From: Homoserinimonas sp. | GTDB taxonomy: Bacteria > Actinomycetota > Actinomycetes > Actinomycetales > Microbacteriaceae | Length of the DNA: 64,000 nucleotides | Assembly (NCBI GenBank): GCA_023957835.1 | Contig: JAMLGP010000001.1 | Coordinates: forward strand, 1,853,575 to 1,917,574 | Reading direction: 5' to 3' | Shown here: piece after piece, positions 51,443 to 60,223 of the stretch | How the letters are laid out: the number at the start of each line of letters is the position of its first letter | Numbering within the stretch: position 1 is the first letter of the stretch | Notes under the pieces: generated by a model | Databases searched by the model: none | What the model was told of the DNA's origin: nothing | What the model saw: only the letters and a program-made list of their open reading frames with translations | Position numbers and translations under genes: made by a program

Positions 51443-52699
51443 ATGACTAGGCCAACCAGGCGGGGAGCCTTTGCTCCCGGCGGAGTCGCGCTCGCGAGCG
51501 GGGCATCCGGAATCTGGCGCAGCCGAGTCCTCGTAACGATTGCCGTATTCACTCTTCTGATCACGGGCTTCAGTCTCGCGCCGGCCCAGTCCGCCTCAGC
51601 CACCGACTACCCGAGCTGGGCGGATGTCCTGGCCGCCCGCAATGACGTCGCCAAGAAGAAGGCCGAGATCGCCAAGCTGCAGGCCCTGCTGGCTCAGCTC
51701 GAAAAAGCGAAGCAGGACACAGAAGCCGAGGCGATTCGGGCTGGGGATGCCTACCAGAAGGCTCAGGACGCGTTCGACGTCCAGGACATGAAGACTCAGG
51801 AATATCAAAAGCAGGCGGATGAGGCTCAGGCGAAGGCTGACGACTCACTCAAGCGCGCAGGCCAGCTTGCAGCAAGGCTCTCCCGCGTCGGAGGAGGCGA
51901 CTTCACCACCAATCTCTTCTTCAACGGAGCAGACGCCTCCAATCTGCTCTCCCAGCTCGGAATGGCCAGCAAGATCTCCGAGCAGTCGAAGGGACTCTAC
52001 GACCGTGCTATTCGCGACCAGAAAACCGCTCAGGCTCTGACAGATCAGGCGAACGTCGCCCGTGACGAGCTGGAGCGGCTCAGGGACATCGCCGAGGACG
52101 CGCGAATCAAGGCTCAGGCGGCGGCGGACGCCGCAGCTGCCGCGCTAAAGGAACAGCAGGACAACAACGCGACCCTTCAGGCCCAGCTTGCAACTCTGCA
52201 GACCGGCCTCAGGCACACCGAGTCCGAGTACGTAAAGGGCGTGCAGGAGTCGTACGGAAGCGGATCCGGAGTGGTCGAGATCAGTTCGCAAGGCTGGGCG
52301 CGGCCGGCAACCGGTCGAGTAACCAGCAGTTTCGGCGCGAGAGTACCGCCGGTGGCCGGAGTGGCCTCCTTCCACCACGGTGTCGACATTGGCGCCGGCT
52401 GTGGGGCCCCGATTTACGCGGCGCACAGCGGCACCGTCATCTACGCTGCCTGGTACGGAAACCTCGGCAACTACATCCGGATTCAGCACGAGGGTGACGT
52501 CACGAGCGGCTACGGGCACATCGTCAACGGCGGAATCCTCGTGCACAACGGCCAGGAGGTCGTCGTAGGGCAACTCATTGCGAAGGTCGGTACGACCGGG
52601 GCTTCAACCGGATGCCACCTGCACTTTGAGATTCGCCAGTACGGCTCGGTCATCGACCCGGTCCCGTTCATGCGGGCGCGCGGAATCGTCATTCAGTAG
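51443..52699 (+). CDS. Secreted M23-family peptidoglycan peptidase with coiled coil (RipA/EnvC-like layout)
   Basis: A 418-residue exported protein. A twin-arginine-like or Sec N-terminus (RRGAFAPGG, then a helix at about 33-54, ending SLAPAQSASATD) is followed by a long coiled coil (about 60-280, rich in Ala, Lys, Gln and Glu) and a C-terminal M23 domain with zinc motifs HHGVDIGAGCG and HLHFEIRQYG. Such proteins cleave or activate cleavage of cell-wall peptides in division. The ATG at 51443 fits; GGGGAA lies upstream. The 9-bp repeats before it are a possible control region. Confidence 0.9.
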   Translation: MTRPTRRGAFAPGGVALASGASGIWRSRVLVTIAVFTLLITGFSLAPAQSASATDYPSWADVLAARNDVAKKKAEIAKLQALLAQLEKAKQDTEAEAIRAGDAYQKAQDAFDVQDMKTQEYQKQADEAQAKADDSLKRAGQLAARLSRVGGGDFTTNLFFNGADASNLLSQLGMASKISEQSKGLYDRAIRDQKTAQALTDQANVARDELERLRDIAEDARIKAQAAADAAAAALKEQQDNNATLQAQLATLQTGLRHTESEYVKGVQESYGSGSGVVEISSQGWARPATGRVTSSFGARVPPVAGVASFHHGVDIGAGCGAPIYAAHSGTVIYAAWYGNLGNYIRIQHEGDVTSGYGHIVNGGILVHNGQEVVVGQLIAKVGTTGASTGCHLHFEIRQYGSVIDPVPFMRARGIVIQ

Positions 52700-52773
52700 C
52701 AGTTGCTGCGACTGCCGAACGGGGCCGAACCTGCGCTACCCCTTTCGAGACCGTGCAGGGTCGAACGCGGCCC

Positions 52774-53265
52774 TTAGTGTCCTTCGGTCTTGAACCGCTC
52801 GATCGCCTCGACCACTAGCTTCTCGGCTTCTGCGGCACTGCCCCAGCCTTCGGTCTTTACCCACTTGCCCGGCTCGAGGTCCTTGTAGTGCTCGAAGAAG
52901 TGCTCAATCTCCCTGCGCTTGAATTCGTCGATGTCGGTGACATCCTGAATGTGGTTCCAGCGGGGGTCCTTGGCGATCACGGCGATGATCTTGGCGTCGG
53001 GGCCGGCATCGTCGGTCATGTTGAATACGCCGACCGGCCGCACGAGCGCGCCGACTCCAGGGAAGAGCGGGTATTCGCTCAGCAGCAGGACATCCAGCGG
53101 GTCGCCGTCCAGGCCGAGGGTCTTGTCGAAGAAGCCGTAGTCGGTCGGATAGCCGAACGCGGTGTAGAGCACGCGGTCGAGGGTGACCCGACCGGTCTCG
53201 TGATCAACCTCGAACTTGTTGCGACTGCCGCGCGGGATCTCGATCACGGCGTCATAGTTTCCCAT
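52774..53265 (-). CDS. ppa: Inorganic pyrophosphatase
   Basis: A 163-residue soluble family I pyrophosphatase, which drives biosynthetic reactions by removing pyrophosphate. Signatures are EIPRGSRNKFEVDHETG, then the loop YGFFDKTLGLDGDPLDVLLL with the metal-binding aspartates DGDPLDV, and KVIAVIAKDPRWNHI-like IIAVIAKDPRWNHIQD. I use the ATG at 53265, six bases after the AAAGGA motif; a second ATG two codons upstream lies too close to it. The gene is divergent from tilS with only 42 bases between. Confidence 0.94.
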   Translation of the reverse strand: MGNYDAVIEIPRGSRNKFEVDHETGRVTLDRVLYTAFGYPTDYGFFDKTLGLDGDPLDVLLLSEYPLFPGVGALVRPVGVFNMTDDAGPDAKIIAVIAKDPRWNHIQDVTDIDEFKRREIEHFFEHYKDLEPGKWVKTEGWGSAAEAEKLVVEAIERFKTEGH

Positions 53266-53307
53266 CTGCATTCCTTTCCGACCTGCTTGCTGGAATAACG
53301 TTACTGG

Positions 53308-54360
53308 ATGAGCACTCGTCCGAGATTGACGCCCGCCATTGCGGATGTTCGCCGGGCGGTGCGGGACTGCCTTGAAGCGCTTGAGTCCGAGAAGAGGGCG
53401 GATGCCGTGCCGGCTCCCCTGCTCCTCGTCGCACTGAGCGGCGGCCCCGACTCTCTCGCCCTCGCAGCAGCCACCGCGTTCGAGGCGCCGCGCGCGCGCT
53501 TTCGCGCGGGGGCCGTGGTCGTCGACCACGGCCTGCAGGCCGGATCCGCCGAAGTAGCCGCGCGCGCCGCCGAACAGGCGAAAGCCCTCGGTCTCGACCC
53601 GGTGCTCGTGCGAGCGGTTTCGGTCGATGGGGAAGGCGGCCCGGAGGCCGCAGCCCGCGAGGCACGGTACGCGGCGCTCGCAGAGTCGGCGACCGAGACC
53701 GGAGCAGCCGCGGTACTTCTCGGCCACACCCTCGACGACCAGGCGGAAACTGTGCTGCTTGGTCTTGCGCGAGGCAGCGGCACCGCGAGCATCAGCGGAA
53801 TGGCCCAGCGAAGCACCGGACTAGCACAGCGCACAAAGGGAGGGACCACCTACCTGCGCCCGCTGCTTGGCATTCGCCGCGAAACTACCGTTCGGTTCTG
53901 CAAAGACTCCGGCCTCGAACCCTGGATCGACCCGCACAACAGCCAGCAGCGCTTCGCGAGGGTTCGCGTTCGGGAAGTCGTCCTGCCGATGCTCGAAAAC
54001 GAGCTGGGTCCTGGAGTAACCGAGGCGCTCGCAAGAACCGCGGAGCTGGCCAGAGAGGATTCGGAAGCGCTGGATCTGTTTGCCGCCGAACAGGCGGAAG
54101 AGCTCGCTGAGCACGCCGAGGCGGGGCTATCGCTGAGCGTGCCTGGGCTTGCGAGCAATCCGGCCGCGCTCAGGCAGCGCATCATCCGACTTGCCGTGAC
54201 GTCTGAATTTGGGGTCTCGCTCAGCCGCGCGCAAACGCTCGAGGTCGCAAGGCTCGTTACCGACTGGCGCGGTCAGGGTCCGCTCGACCTGCCCGGCATT
54301 AGAGTGGTGAGGCGGGGTGCCCGGATTGAGTTTCGGGCGCAAAGCGAGCCGATTGGCTAG
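53308..54360 (+). CDS. tilS: tRNA(Ile)-lysidine synthase
   Basis: Modifies the C34 of the tRNA-Ile(CAU) anticodon with lysine, so that AUA codons are read. The 350-residue N-type ATPase has the P-loop LVALSGGPDSLALAAA at about 40-50, the VVDHGLQ and GHTLDDQAETVLLGLARGSG motifs, and PLLGIRRETTVRFC typical of TilS. The C-terminal part is helical and short. hpt follows 74 bases on, the standard actinobacterial order. Confidence 0.93.
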   Translation: MSTRPRLTPAIADVRRAVRDCLEALESEKRADAVPAPLLLVALSGGPDSLALAAATAFEAPRARFRAGAVVVDHGLQAGSAEVAARAAEQAKALGLDPVLVRAVSVDGEGGPEAAAREARYAALAESATETGAAAVLLGHTLDDQAETVLLGLARGSGTASISGMAQRSTGLAQRTKGGTTYLRPLLGIRRETTVRFCKDSGLEPWIDPHNSQQRFARVRVREVVLPMLENELGPGVTEALARTAELAREDSEALDLFAAEQAEELAEHAEAGLSLSVPGLASNPAALRQRIIRLAVTSEFGVSLSRAQTLEVARLVTDWRGQGPLDLPGIRVVRRGARIEFRAQSEPIG

Positions 54361-54434
54361 CGTGCCGGGTTGCGACCGGCAACGGTGAATCGACTGTCAC
54401 AAGAGCTAAGTACTGAGCGAAGGACCCAAACCGC

Positions 54435-54986
54435 ATGAAACTCGACGATGTCAGCGCCGACCTCGAAGAAGTACTGCTAACCGAAGATCAGATCCACGAG
54501 CGGCTCGCCGAGCTCAGCCGCCAGATCGAGAAGGATTACGAAGGCGAGACCCCGCTGCTGGTCGGGGTGCTCAAGGGTGCGGTAATGGTCATGGCCGACC
54601 TCGCCAAAGAATTGCGGATGCCGATAGAGATGGACTGGATGGCCGTTTCCTCATACGGTTCCGGCACTCAATCTTCAGGAGTCGTGCGAATTCTAAAAGA
54701 CCTCGATACCGACTTGATTGGCAGGCGGGTATTGATAGTTGAGGACATTATCGATTCCGGACTAACCCTTTCCTGGCTGCTTGCCAACCTGCGCAGCCGC
54801 GGTGCGAAATCGGTAGACATCCTCGCACTACTAAGAAAGCCGGATGCCGCCAAAGTCGACGTCGAAGTCAAGTACGTCGGCTTCGAAATCCCCAGCCGCT
54901 TCGTCGTTGGTTACGGCCTGGATTACGCGGAGCGCTACCGGAACCTGCGCGGGGTCGCGGTGCTCGCACCCCATGTTTACGCCTGA
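54435..54986 (+). CDS. hpt: Hypoxanthine phosphoribosyltransferase
   Basis: Salvage enzyme for hypoxanthine (and guanine) using PRPP. The 183-residue protein has the PRPP loop VLIVEDIIDSGLTLSWLL at about 97-115 and the DWMAVSSYGSGTQSSG flexible loop. It follows tilS as usual. In most relatives ftsH comes next; here a convergent VanZ-RDD gene lies there instead, marking the end of the conserved cluster. Confidence 0.94.
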   Translation: MKLDDVSADLEEVLLTEDQIHERLAELSRQIEKDYEGETPLLVGVLKGAVMVMADLAKELRMPIEMDWMAVSSYGSGTQSSGVVRILKDLDTDLIGRRVLIVEDIIDSGLTLSWLLANLRSRGAKSVDILALLRKPDAAKVDVEVKYVGFEIPSRFVVGYGLDYAERYRNLRGVAVLAPHVYA

Positions 54987-55035
54987 ATCCGCCGCGGCCG
55001 CAACCGGCACTGTCTGACAATCCCAGGGCAGGGGT

Positions 55036-55863
55036 CTAGGTCGGACGCGCCGACACGGGCGAGTCAGCGTTTACGGAACTCCCGGCCTCGAGTTCGGCCG
55101 CCGAAACGACGTAGGAGAGGCCGCGGTGGTTCTTCGTCGTGAAGACCATGATGATCGAGGCGACAACGAAGGCGAACAGCAGGAAGTCGCTTAGCGGGAA
55201 CTCGACCGCGCTGAGGATTCCGTAGAGGCCGATTCCGCCGATGAAGCGCAGCAGCCGCGTCGGGATGACCGGCAGGCGGGTGGTGGCGGGCTGAAGCAGT
55301 ACGACCCGCTCGCCGATAGTTGTGCCGGTGACCATTACGAAGACGAACTGGATGGCCAGCGGGAGCCAGGAGACGAGAACGGCTTCAACCGGCATCCACT
55401 GATCAAGGGCTTCAACCGGGCTCCAGGAAGTCGGGGCCTCGCGCCCGGAGAGCGTGATGACTGCGAGGCGCCAGAAGACGCCGAGGGTTCCGCCGACGAG
55501 GGCGAGGAAGAGCACGTCGCTAACCATGCCGAGAAGCCGGCGACCGGCAGACACGCGCGGGGCGGCATCCGTTGAAGTCTTGCGCTGGTGGCGCGTGAAG
55601 GCGATCGCGAGCAGCGAGCCGATGGCCGCGCCCACGGTATTCATCGCGAGGTCGGTGAAGTCGAACAGGCGGTAGGCGCAAGGGAAGAGCCACCAGACAC
55701 CGGTGAGCTGGGTGAGCTCGATCAGCAGCGAAACGCAAAAACCGGTGATCGTTGCGAAGACGACTCCGCGGCGATACATCGTGCGGAGCAGAAAGCCGAG
55801 CGGAACGAAGGTCGCGACCGCGATCACCGCGCCGAAGACTATTGCCAGCAGACCCGAGAGCAA
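55036..55863 (-). CDS. VanZ-RDD fusion membrane protein
   Basis: A 275-residue membrane protein with two modules. The first (residues about 1-95, FATITGFCVSLLIELTQLTG and LFDFTDLAMNTVGAAIGSLL) is a VanZ-like domain; ELTQ and FDxxDLxxNTxGA are its marks. The second (about 105-245) is an RDD domain, with GRRLLGMVSDVLFLALVGGT as its Arg-containing first helix. VanZ proteins confer low-level teicoplanin resistance in some Gram-positives; RDD proteins are small membrane transporters or scaffolds. The start is TTG at 55863. It is convergent with hpt. Confidence 0.84.
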   Translation of the reverse strand: MLSGLLAIVFGAVIAVATFVPLGFLLRTMYRRGVVFATITGFCVSLLIELTQLTGVWWLFPCAYRLFDFTDLAMNTVGAAIGSLLAIAFTRHQRKTSTDAAPRVSAGRRLLGMVSDVLFLALVGGTLGVFWRLAVITLSGREAPTSWSPVEALDQWMPVEAVLVSWLPLAIQFVFVMVTGTTIGERVVLLQPATTRLPVIPTRLLRFIGGIGLYGILSAVEFPLSDFLLFAFVVASIIMVFTTKNHRGLSYVVSAAELEAGSSVNADSPVSARPT

Positions 55864-55958
55864 GTGGACGGAAATACCGGCAGATTATCAGTGGGTCGGG
55901 GCGCGCCGGGGTGGCGCGGTGGCATGGTCACGCGGGCGGCCAGTCTCAGCAGTTCGGG

Positions 55959-58900
55959 TCACGAAACAGCCAGATTCACAAACCGGCTTAGTGTCGCGAG
56001 CCCCTCCGGGGTGTGCGGCAGGTAGTTTATGAGGTCTGGCGAGTAGACGAGATAAGCCGCCCACTTCGCTCGCGAAATCGAAACGTTGAGCCGGTTTCGA
56101 TTCAGCAGAAAGTCCATGCCTCGCGGGGCGGCGATCGCGCTTGAAGCCGCAAGGCTCACGATTGAAATCACGGCCTCCCGCCCCTGGAACTTGTCCACCG
56201 TGCCGACCGGAACCTCGGCAAGCCCGGCCAGATCGAGGGTTTCCCGAAGCAGCTGAACTTGCGCGTTGTACGGAGTCACGACGATGACATCGGCCTGCTC
56301 GAGGGGTCGGGCCGGTTCGGACTCGTCCTCGACCCAGGGCAGCCCGAGGTGTGCGCGCACGAGCTCGACTACCGCGCTTGCTTCCTCGGCGCTCGAGGTC
56401 GAATTGCCTGAGTGTTCGACTGCGACCGAGTGCAGTCCGGGTTCGACGCCTTGCAGTTTGCGGCCGGCAGTGGTGGCGTGGGAGTGGAGCTTACCCTCAT
56501 AGGAGAGGTCGGAGACTCGGGAAGCGACCGCGGCATCCATTCTGCGACTGACCGGCAGGAAGTAGCCGTAGCGTTCCGGCAGGACCGCGTTGTTGCCGAT
56601 GACGTAGCCGAGGGCGGAACCGTCGACGGGGGCGGGGTGGATGCCCTGGCTGACTTGCGGGAGCTGCTGCGGGTCGCCGAGCAGCAGAATTCGCTTCGCG
56701 CTCGGGGCGCAGGCGATCGTGTGGGCGAGCGAGAACTGGCCGGCCTCGTCGATCACGAGCAGGTCGAGCTGCTGCTCCTGCACGCGCTTGCGGTTGGTCA
56801 TGTCCCAGGCGGTGCCGCCGATCACATAGCCGGTCTCTGCGCGCAATCGGGCGAACTCCGGGTAGGCGCTGTCGCTGATCACGGTGAACCGCGCGGCCGG
56901 GTCGCTCACCTTGTGCTTCGCGACGAGCGCCGGATCAAGCCCCGCGGTCACTGCCGCGTCGAGCACGTTCTCGATCACCTTGTGCGATTGCGCAGTGACG
57001 CCAACCCTCCAGTGCTGTTCCTCAATGAGCCGCTTGATGACGTGGGCTGCGACGTAGGTCTTACCGGTGCCGGGAGGGCCCTGGACTGCAAGGTAGTCCT
57101 GCTGCATGCCGATTAGCGAGGTGTAGATCGCGCGAACCGCGTCATCCGGGTCGGACATGGGCTCGAGCAGCCCGGCGTCGCCCGGGGCTTTGCGCAACAG
57201 CAGGTTCGACATGGCGTCGCTCGGCCAGGCGGGCGCGGCGTTTCGAACCTTCGCGCCCCAGGCTTCGATCGCAGCGTCGAGGTTCGTCGACCTTGGTGGG
57301 GGTCCAGGTGTGAGGTACGCCGGAACGTCGAGCCACTCGGACTCGTCCTTCGGAAGTTGCTCCTCGACCACAATGCGCTCGTCCGAGTCGACGCCGATGA
57401 TTTTCGCGCCAGTCGCCACGCGCAACCCCGGCCGATACCCGGGTGGCTCGTAAGGTACGGGTTCGTTGTAGACGAGGAAGACTTTGTCATCGGGCTTCGG
57501 CTGGGTACTGCCTGACGCCCAGTTGCCCTCGATAGTTAGCAGCCGCTTCGGTGCGCCGCCTCGCGGTCCGGGAGCACTCCAGTTCCCGATCGTCGGCAGA
57601 CTCTCGATCTCGAGGACTCCGCGAGTGTCGAGCCATTCATCGGCGGGCTGTTCGAGCCGGTCGTAGTGCTCCCACCAGAAGCTCTTGCGCTCGCGGCGGT
57701 AGTAGTCGATGGCTGCCGCGGCTAGGCGATAGGCGAGAGCTCCTTCCGGCCGCCCGGCCCCTTCCGCGTTCGCGGCGAGCGCCTGGAGGTCGAGGTCGAG
57801 TTGGCTCTCTACGAAGGCGGCGACATCCGGCAAGTGGGGTTTCGGCTGCACTTGCTCGCGGCCAACCTCGGGCAGGTTCTGCAGCAGAGACCGCATCCAG
57901 TCGCGAAGGCGCAGGGTCGAGAGGCAGTCGTAGGCGTTGTACTGGGCGATGTCGTCGAGGATTTGCTGCGCCTCTTGGGCCTGGTCGGCATCCCGAGCTG
58001 CCCGGTATGCGACGTACTGAATCACCGAGTCGGCGGCGTTCGCAACCCCCTCGCGCTCGCTCGCACCCATGTAGAGCGGCTCGAGCTTCTTGATCGAATA
58101 GGAGGGCACGCCGATGCGCAGCGCCGAAGCCACGATCGGGTATAAATCTACGAGCACCCCCGCCCGCAGCAGATCGTCGACGGCCGCCTCGCCCTTTCCG
58201 TGCCGCGCCGCGATCGAGAGCAGGTGGGTCTTCTCGTAGGCGGCATAGTGGTAGATGTGCATTTCCGGATGCCGCTGCCGCTTCTCAGCGACTACCTCCA
58301 GAAAGCGCAAAAGCGCCTCGGCCTCGCTCGCCTGGTCGTGCGCCCAGAGCTTGTCGAATTTGCCTCTCGCATCAACCCAGCCGAACAAGTAGTCGAGTCC
58401 CCAGCGCTGACTGCCGTCGGCCTGCACCTCTGAATACTGCGTTTCTGAATACATCGGGTCGCCCTCAAAGTCGAAGAACATGTCGCCTGGGCTCGGCTGC
58501 GGCAGCCCCACAATCGGCAGCGGATTGATCACTTCGAACGGAGGCTGCGCTTCGGGGTTCTCGCGGGCTTTCAGTTGCAGCGCCGCCTGCTCGTGGAGCT
58601 TCTGCCAGGCGGAGCCGGTGAACTTGAGGTCCTCCGGTTTCTCGGCGGCCGTAGCCAGCTCGGTGAGGGTCGTGATGCCCGCCGCCAGCAGCTTCGAGCG
58701 CTGAACCATGCGCATGCCGGCAACCGTGACCAGATCGTCGGCCTCGGCGGCCGGACCCTCGCAGTATTTGCAGTGACCACAGGCGAAGTAGCGATCGTCG
58801 CCCCAGGTGATGGGTTTGCCTGCGGTGCCGCCTGGGGTGCCCGCGGACTGGCCGTCTGCGGTGCCCGCCGCAGTGCCTTCCGCGCGATGCTCTGCAATGA

Positions 58901-59522
58901 CTTCGTGCATTCGCGCTCGCCGCAACTGGAACACCGGGCGGACATCCTGAATGAGCGCGGTCTCACTCCGGTCATTGCCGAGGATCAGCTCCACGGTCTC
59001 ATCGACCGGAATGCCCAGCTTCTCGAGCTGCTCGTAATATGCCGCCAACTGCATAAGCGCGGTGACCTTCACGTGCCGGGCCAGTTTCGTATCCACCACC
59101 CGGTACCGGCCGTCCGGCTGCAGCACTAGAAAGTCCGCGTAGCCGACGAACGGCAACGCCGGGTCGCTCTCGTCGAAGAACACCCCCTGGTACACAACCG
59201 GAGTCTTCGCCTCGAGCGCCTCGCGGGTGCGCTTGGCGAAATCGCGCAGCGTTTCAGCATCCCTCCGAGGCGGCTGCTCGAACTCGACCACCCCGCCGGG
59301 GTTTTCTGCCCGAAACTTCTCAAGCATCCGCTTCTCGTGCACCCCGCCAAGTTCCGCCGCCCTCTCAAGCATCGCGTCATCCGGCGGCAGCGGCTCAGTG
59401 TTCCAGCCGAGCCGGTAGTCAAGCACCCGCAGCAGCGCAAACTCGCAGTCACTCGCAAGCGTCAGATCACTCGCGCTGGTCACGAGGGCGGGCGCGAAAG
59501 CAGAACTGTCAAGAAGGTACAT
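55959..59522 (-). CDS. TM0106-family RecB-like nuclease / DEDD exonuclease / SF1 helicase fusion
   Basis: A 1187-residue three-module protein. Module 1 (about 80-230) is a RecB-type nuclease: FVGYADFLVLQPDGRYRVVD then TKLARHV, followed by the cysteine cluster YFACGHCKYCEG that could hold iron-sulfur or zinc. Module 2 (about 345-570) is an RNase-H-like 3'-5' exonuclease with MFFDFEGDP, HIYHYAAYEK and AQYNAYDCLST. Module 3 (about 800-1180) is an SF1B DNA2/UPF1-like helicase: GPPGTGKTY near 815, VIDEAGQFS, LLGDPQQLPQ and FQGREAVISIV near 1111. Such fusions, first named from Thermotoga TM0106, probably resect or degrade DNA or RNA and often sit in defence islands. The ATG at 59522 is the only reasonable start. 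Confidence 0.9.
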   Translation of the reverse strand: MYLLDSSAFAPALVTSASDLTLASDCEFALLRVLDYRLGWNTEPLPPDDAMLERAAELGGVHEKRMLEKFRAENPGGVVEFEQPPRRDAETLRDFAKRTREALEAKTPVVYQGVFFDESDPALPFVGYADFLVLQPDGRYRVVDTKLARHVKVTALMQLAAYYEQLEKLGIPVDETVELILGNDRSETALIQDVRPVFQLRRARMHEVIAEHRAEGTAAGTADGQSAGTPGGTAGKPITWGDDRYFACGHCKYCEGPAAEADDLVTVAGMRMVQRSKLLAAGITTLTELATAAEKPEDLKFTGSAWQKLHEQAALQLKARENPEAQPPFEVINPLPIVGLPQPSPGDMFFDFEGDPMYSETQYSEVQADGSQRWGLDYLFGWVDARGKFDKLWAHDQASEAEALLRFLEVVAEKRQRHPEMHIYHYAAYEKTHLLSIAARHGKGEAAVDDLLRAGVLVDLYPIVASALRIGVPSYSIKKLEPLYMGASEREGVANAADSVIQYVAYRAARDADQAQEAQQILDDIAQYNAYDCLSTLRLRDWMRSLLQNLPEVGREQVQPKPHLPDVAAFVESQLDLDLQALAANAEGAGRPEGALAYRLAAAAIDYYRRERKSFWWEHYDRLEQPADEWLDTRGVLEIESLPTIGNWSAPGPRGGAPKRLLTIEGNWASGSTQPKPDDKVFLVYNEPVPYEPPGYRPGLRVATGAKIIGVDSDERIVVEEQLPKDESEWLDVPAYLTPGPPPRSTNLDAAIEAWGAKVRNAAPAWPSDAMSNLLLRKAPGDAGLLEPMSDPDDAVRAIYTSLIGMQQDYLAVQGPPGTGKTYVAAHVIKRLIEEQHWRVGVTAQSHKVIENVLDAAVTAGLDPALVAKHKVSDPAARFTVISDSAYPEFARLRAETGYVIGGTAWDMTNRKRVQEQQLDLLVIDEAGQFSLAHTIACAPSAKRILLLGDPQQLPQVSQGIHPAPVDGSALGYVIGNNAVLPERYGYFLPVSRRMDAAVASRVSDLSYEGKLHSHATTAGRKLQGVEPGLHSVAVEHSGNSTSSAEEASAVVELVRAHLGLPWVEDESEPARPLEQADVIVVTPYNAQVQLLRETLDLAGLAEVPVGTVDKFQGREAVISIVSLAASSAIAAPRGMDFLLNRNRLNVSISRAKWAAYLVYSPDLINYLPHTPEGLATLSRFVNLAVS

Positions 59523-59801
59523 GATCCCGTCTATTCACCCCCGATTAGTCCGCCGAGTCAATGATGGTATCGCGAGGCGGGGACAGCAGCACTTGGATGT
59601 TCAGGGAAGGATCTCCCTGCTCGCTGGTGCCTTCTTTATGTGTAGTTTGTATTGCCTTGCCCGAATCCTTTGGGCAGCCGCACTACTTGTTCGCGTATCA
59701 CCGAGCGTCTGCGGTTAATATCTGACGTCTCTGACGAGTGAAGTGGGCGGTTCCTCGGAAAGACGCCGTGCGCCGATGGCCGACGTGCACTTAGATGTCG
59801 G

Positions 59802-60089
59802 TCATCGTGCGCGCTTCCTGTTCAGCAGAGCCGCCCGTGCTCGTCCGAGATCGGTCTGCAGCGGGTCGAGCGATCCGGTCAGGACGTCAGCAACCCCGAG
59901 TGCGCGGGCAACGCGCAGGACGACATCGAAGCCGACCGTCGGGTTGCCTGTCTCCAGTTTCCGGAGCGTGTCTCGGCTGATCCCGGCACGCTCGGAGATC
60001 TGTTGGGCGGTGAGCCCAAGAACCATGCGCCAGCCATGCAGGTATTCACCAGCGAGGCGTGCCTCGTCACGAATGTCGTAGCCGGCCAT
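59802..60089 (-). CDS. XRE/HipB-like helix-turn-helix regulator
   Basis: A 95-residue protein with one XRE helix-turn-helix: GWRMVLGLTAQQISERAGIS and RDTLRKLETGNPTVGFDVVLR, followed by a short C-terminal helix ending in RKRAR. This size and opening (AGEYLHGWR) match the HipB-type antitoxin group. No HipA kinase or other toxin is adjacent. AGGAGG four bases before the ATG gives a strong start. It could repress itself through the repeats upstream, and also the large nuclease-helicase gene that follows on the same strand 280 bases on. Confidence 0.85.
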   Translation of the reverse strand: MAGYDIRDEARLAGEYLHGWRMVLGLTAQQISERAGISRDTLRKLETGNPTVGFDVVLRVARALGVADVLTGSLDPLQTDLGRARAALLNRKRAR

Positions 60090-60119
60090 TTAGCCTCCTC
60101 TTGCGGCGGTGTTAATAGG

Positions 60120-60160
60120 CATTATTGTCGATTATGACGACGCTATCCGTCATTATTGTC
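60120..60160. promoter_or_regulatory. Operator-like repeats upstream of the XRE gene
   Basis: CATTATTGTC occurs exactly twice, at 60120-60129 and 60151-60160, 31 bases apart or three helix turns. Between them ATGACG (60134-60139) and CGTCAT (60148-60153) form a dyad. The block starts 31 bases upstream of the XRE start, fitting autorepression by the XRE protein. Confidence 0.55.
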
Positions 60161-60223
60161 TTCGCTATGAACGCCCCCCGCACGCGGGCTTCCCGGCGCC
60201 GCATCCCTGTGGAAGTCTGAAGT

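Noticed and set aside
53266..53727. Upstream extension of the ppa frame
   Set aside because: It is antisense to tilS; the pyrophosphatase fold starts at 53265.
59523..59801. Possible small gene between the XRE gene and the nuclease-helicase gene
   Set aside because: The short plus-strand frame has no ribosome-binding site or family features; the region is treated as non-coding with nothing specific seen in it.
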